64,000 bases of DNA. Source: Triops longicaudatus. Taxonomy: Eukaryota > Arthropoda > Branchiopoda > Notostraca > Triopsidae. The DNA lies in NCBI GenBank assembly GCA_022885665.1, contig JAGQDJ010000260.1:1736001-1800000 (forward strand). Reading direction: 5' to 3'. Below are positions 60,901 through 64,000 of the stretch, in pieces. Each line of letters starts with the position of its first letter. The stretch's first letter is position 1. A program made the position numbers and the translations under genes. The notes under the pieces were generated by a model, which had not been told where the DNA came from, made no database searches, and saw only the letters and a list, made by a program, of their open reading frames with translations.

Positions 60901-63900
60901 CAGTGATGAAATGCTGTCAGGAAACTGGGCGCGAGGCAAATACTGGGCCGGGACGATGGCTTCATGGACTTCCCTTGGCTGCAGATAATCATATCCTGTG
61001 CGCTTCAAGTAAAAGATGGTATTTCTACCATATCACGGGCTCTTACTTGGGCTATCTATTGGCTGTGGTGGATTACGGAAGCATTTTGCCATATCTTTAA
61101 CGTTTTACCTCATTGCCCACTTCCTCTCAAGAAACACGGCCCAGAAGGGCTTGACACCCATAAAAAAAGAAAAGAAAAAAAATCTTAGGATTGAAAGCAT
61201 AAAGATGGCGCTTGTCGCTATCATGCTTCGTAATTTCCCCATGACACCATGCTCGTGCGTTAACACCTTTTTAGTGGCTCCTTATCATGTCGTCAAAGGA
61301 TGATGCTCTCATATACAGTCGTAAATGTCGTAAAACAACCCGCCAACGGATAAGATAAAAGAATCAAGTGGAATGAACGCAATGTATGATCTTACCGTAG
61401 TAAACTGAAATCCGACGGAGCTTAAGCGAAGGTGCGCTTGCACTGCGAAATTAAAACAATGCTACGCAATTTCTCTTATTTCTCAGAAAACCCACGTAGA
61501 ACACGATGCAAGTTCCCGTGCGGTTAATTCCACTTTGATTTCACTCGTTTTCGAAACGGTAGCACAGTTCTCTATAGGTGTATTTCAACTCGAGTTGTTG
61601 CAGTTTTGACATGCGGCACTGGCAATACACTACTCGCGTATACTTTAGTAAACGACAAGGCAAGAGACACTTGTTTCGAATGGGATTCGACGGCTTTTAA
61701 GACACTGACCCGTCTGATGGCTGCTGGAGCGGCTACTACGACCGGACTTGACGTACGGACGTTCACGGAAGGACGAGGATAGTAAGCCTGTGCATCGGTC
61801 GGTAAAGTACGCGACACACAATGCATATGCACAGGATCACCCAGTTCTGTGTCGGTTTATCCCCTCCCCCCCTCCACTTAGGAACGATTGCCCCCGTTGT
61901 AACCACCCTTCACACTTGAGTATAAGCCGAACGGGTAGGAAGCCCCCTCCTTTTTCCATCGTAGGGTGACGCCCTCTTTGGTGGTGTGTGTAGGAAAGAG
62001 AGAACGTCTTGGGGCTTCTAACGGAGGCAGAAGGCAAGGGGGATAATGTATATAGGGCCGAAGAGTATTAAGATGGGCTCCCGAACAAGAGACTTCTTCA
62101 CCATCAACTCCCTCTCAGCTCAGCCTGGGCCATTTGTCAGCTAGGAAGGATCAGCCCTCCTCTTCTTCGAAAGGCGGGGAACTGGGTCCAGCACTTCTGG
62201 CGATGCTGTCCTGGCTTACCAATCAGGGAACGACGCCCGGACCCAAGTCCCGCCTCCTGTGCTGTCCTCAACGTATGTGTGTCTTGTGTGTGCCAAGACG
62301 TGTGAGATGCTCGCAGCTCCTGTGAGATTCTCCTGTATGTCTCTGGACACAACGAACTTGGCTTTGCTGACATATTCGCCCCTTCGTGCTATTTTCCTCC
62401 TTCAGTATGAGTTTTTTCTTAACTTGTGTAAACATTCTCGAGTTATTTTTTTAGATTTTAAGTGTGACTCAAAGCTTTTATAAATTATACAGCTCTTTTG
62501 GGCTGATAGTAGAAAATTCTAAAAGGAGTTTATGGGATTGGGATTTTGCCGTCCTGAAATTCACCTTGGAACCAATCCTTATCTTTGATTTACGGTAGCA
62601 ATACTTGGATAAAATGTAAAAGTAATGATAACTAGGCGCTTCGTGCCGTTTTTCCTAAGGTCAGTCAAATATAGTTTGCCGGTAAAGAGAGTAAATTGAT
62701 AGTAATAATCAAATAATTAATAATTAATTTTAATAATAAGTAAAAAGATTTAGCACGGTAGTATATAAGTGATTTTTGCTTCTGACTAAGCTTTCTAGCT
62801 ATTTATAGGTTCCGAAAATCTGTGAGGACTTCTCAGAACTCTTTTGCTATGAAAAGGCAGACTGTTACACTTCCTGGAGAATCATTGATTCAGCAGCCAG
62901 CTACGTGCCGTAGCTTTTCAACTGCTCGCTTTTTTTGTTGCAGCTAGTCAAATATGCCGATTTTCGTGTAGGCTCATTTTATCGAATATTTGCTGTCACC
63001 CAACGCACTAGTGTTAAACCACAAAAAAAAGGTTGGCTAGGCGCGATTTTTTCTGGAAGTGAAAGGTTTTAGGCAACAAGGAAGCAATTTAGAGATGGTA
63101 TGAGTAAGTCGGGTTAATGGAGCGAAATGAAGCGGCGTTCTATGACGTCGCCATCTCTCTCTTTTTCTCTCGCTTCTTCGTGTGAAGCCCTGTAGCACTT
63201 CTCTCTTTTCACGTGCAGTACGGCATGGGTAAGCCTTGTGTTCTGATATTGTCAGCCCCGTGTCGCAAATAGCGTCGTTCAGTTGCCTGTTCCATTAATA
63301 AGGCGTCTCGGTGTGCGTTGGACACGCGGCTGATGGAAAACTCGAGTCTGCTGCCCCCAACTATATGCCACGTCGACGCTGCTATACGGCAAAGATGTTA
63401 TCACAAGCCTCGACAGGAGGTCTTATGAAGTCCCTGACAGCCGTGCAATGTTGCCGCACAACGTTGTTATTATGATGTCGGAAAATTGCATATTATTCTC
63501 CCAACGGAAGTTTTATCTCCTACTTACCGAACGCACTCTACCTTGTTAATTCAGTTTACATTTAAATCGCGTTTCGCAGCATCGTTTTTGACAATTCACC
63601 CTCGTAAAGGGCCACAATGCCTGCCGGTCACTTCGTACAGATAAGCTCAGCGTCGAAGAAAAGCAAGCCGGCAGAGGATGAAGAGAAAAACGTTCGCTTG
63701 GGCTTTTGTCGTCTGATGGGAAACGTCACTATGGGAATCGGACGCCAGGGACGCATTCAAATTTTAACAGCGTCCAGAAGCCAAGTTGAAAACTCTTTTA
63801 GTCTTTTGTAGTCAATAGAATCGGGTGATAGCCCTGCTTTCTAAATTGAGTTTGGGAGTTCTTAAAAGGACAAGTGGCATGTTTTCTGTTTGTGTGCCGG

Positions 63901-64000
63901 TATTGTAGTTAACAGCATCTATAAAGTACGGAAAAAAGCTTGTGAGATCAAAAAGTCACAATTCTCCCCCATGCACTTGACACCGGACTCTGTTGTATTC

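Larger units (their letters stand above)
49907..64000. other. probable 5' intron/upstream region of ham copy B
   Basis: No convincing exon. I looked on the minus strand for the Cys half of the first finger and for PR-domain motifs and did not find them. Weak exon-like pieces occur at 54546-54649 (-), 62119-62272 (+) and 63219-63228 (+). A palindromic GTCACGTGAC lies at 54905-54914 and a CRE octamer at 53981-53988. Confidence 0.45.

Noticed and set aside
60681..61100. 139-codon open frame on +
   Set aside because: No family resemblance, no suitable flanking exons, and overlapping frames of similar length. Treated as chance.

Overview
The window is animal (eukaryotic) nuclear DNA. Its genes are split by GT-AG introns, many only 65-90 bp long, and a few good exons stand among long AT-rich non-coding stretches. 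The recognisable genes are a held-out-wings/quaking STAR RNA-binding protein, an AGGF1-like FHA/G-patch protein and two hamlet/PRDM3-PRDM16-type zinc-finger genes. Gene content plus intron size suggest an arthropod, most likely a branchiopod crustacean such as Daphnia. That assignment is inference; no rRNA or mitochondrial marker is present to fix it.

Layout. (1) About 1-12 kb, + strand: the 3' two thirds of how/quaking. Four KH/QUA2 exons are followed by a Pro/Ala-rich exon and at least two alternative last exons, each giving an HPY-containing C terminus. The QUA1 exon(s) and promoter lie upstream of the window. (2) 12.66-15.27 kb, - strand: a complete seven-exon AGGF1-like gene (555 aa: OCRE, FHA, G-patch) convergent with how. 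(3) 17.33-20.87 kb, - strand: a short hamlet/PRDM3-16-like gene (copy A, 714 aa) with only the C-terminal three-zinc-finger module and CtBP-type motifs. It has its own plausible TATA + Inr core promoter. (4) 20.9-47.2 kb: a roughly 26-kb stretch with no convincing gene. It contains a 680-bp foldback/MITE-like element with 130-bp terminal inverted repeats (38.53-39.21 kb) and a (TTA)n microsatellite. (5) 47.19-49.91 kb, - strand: the 3' two exons of the full-type hamlet/PRDM3-16 gene (copy B), with five complete N-terminal-array fingers, a PLDLS motif and the three C-terminal fingers. Its 5' exons (start of the first finger, any PR domain) are not confidently visible. (6) 49.9-64 kb: non-coding, probably the 5' intron/upstream region of copy B, with a few weak exon candidates.

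How the genes relate. Copies A and B lie on the same strand, share almost identical C-terminal fingers and share the same phase-2 intron inside the same conserved Arg codon, so they are tandem paralogs. how carries clusters of ACTAAY/TAAY STAR-response motifs just upstream of its alternative last exons and in its 3' UTR, which suggests autoregulation of its own splicing. I found no tRNA, rRNA, CRISPR or prokaryotic mobile element, and no obviously novel multi-gene system. The most interesting items are the tandem PRDM pair, the how autoregulatory layout and the foldback element.
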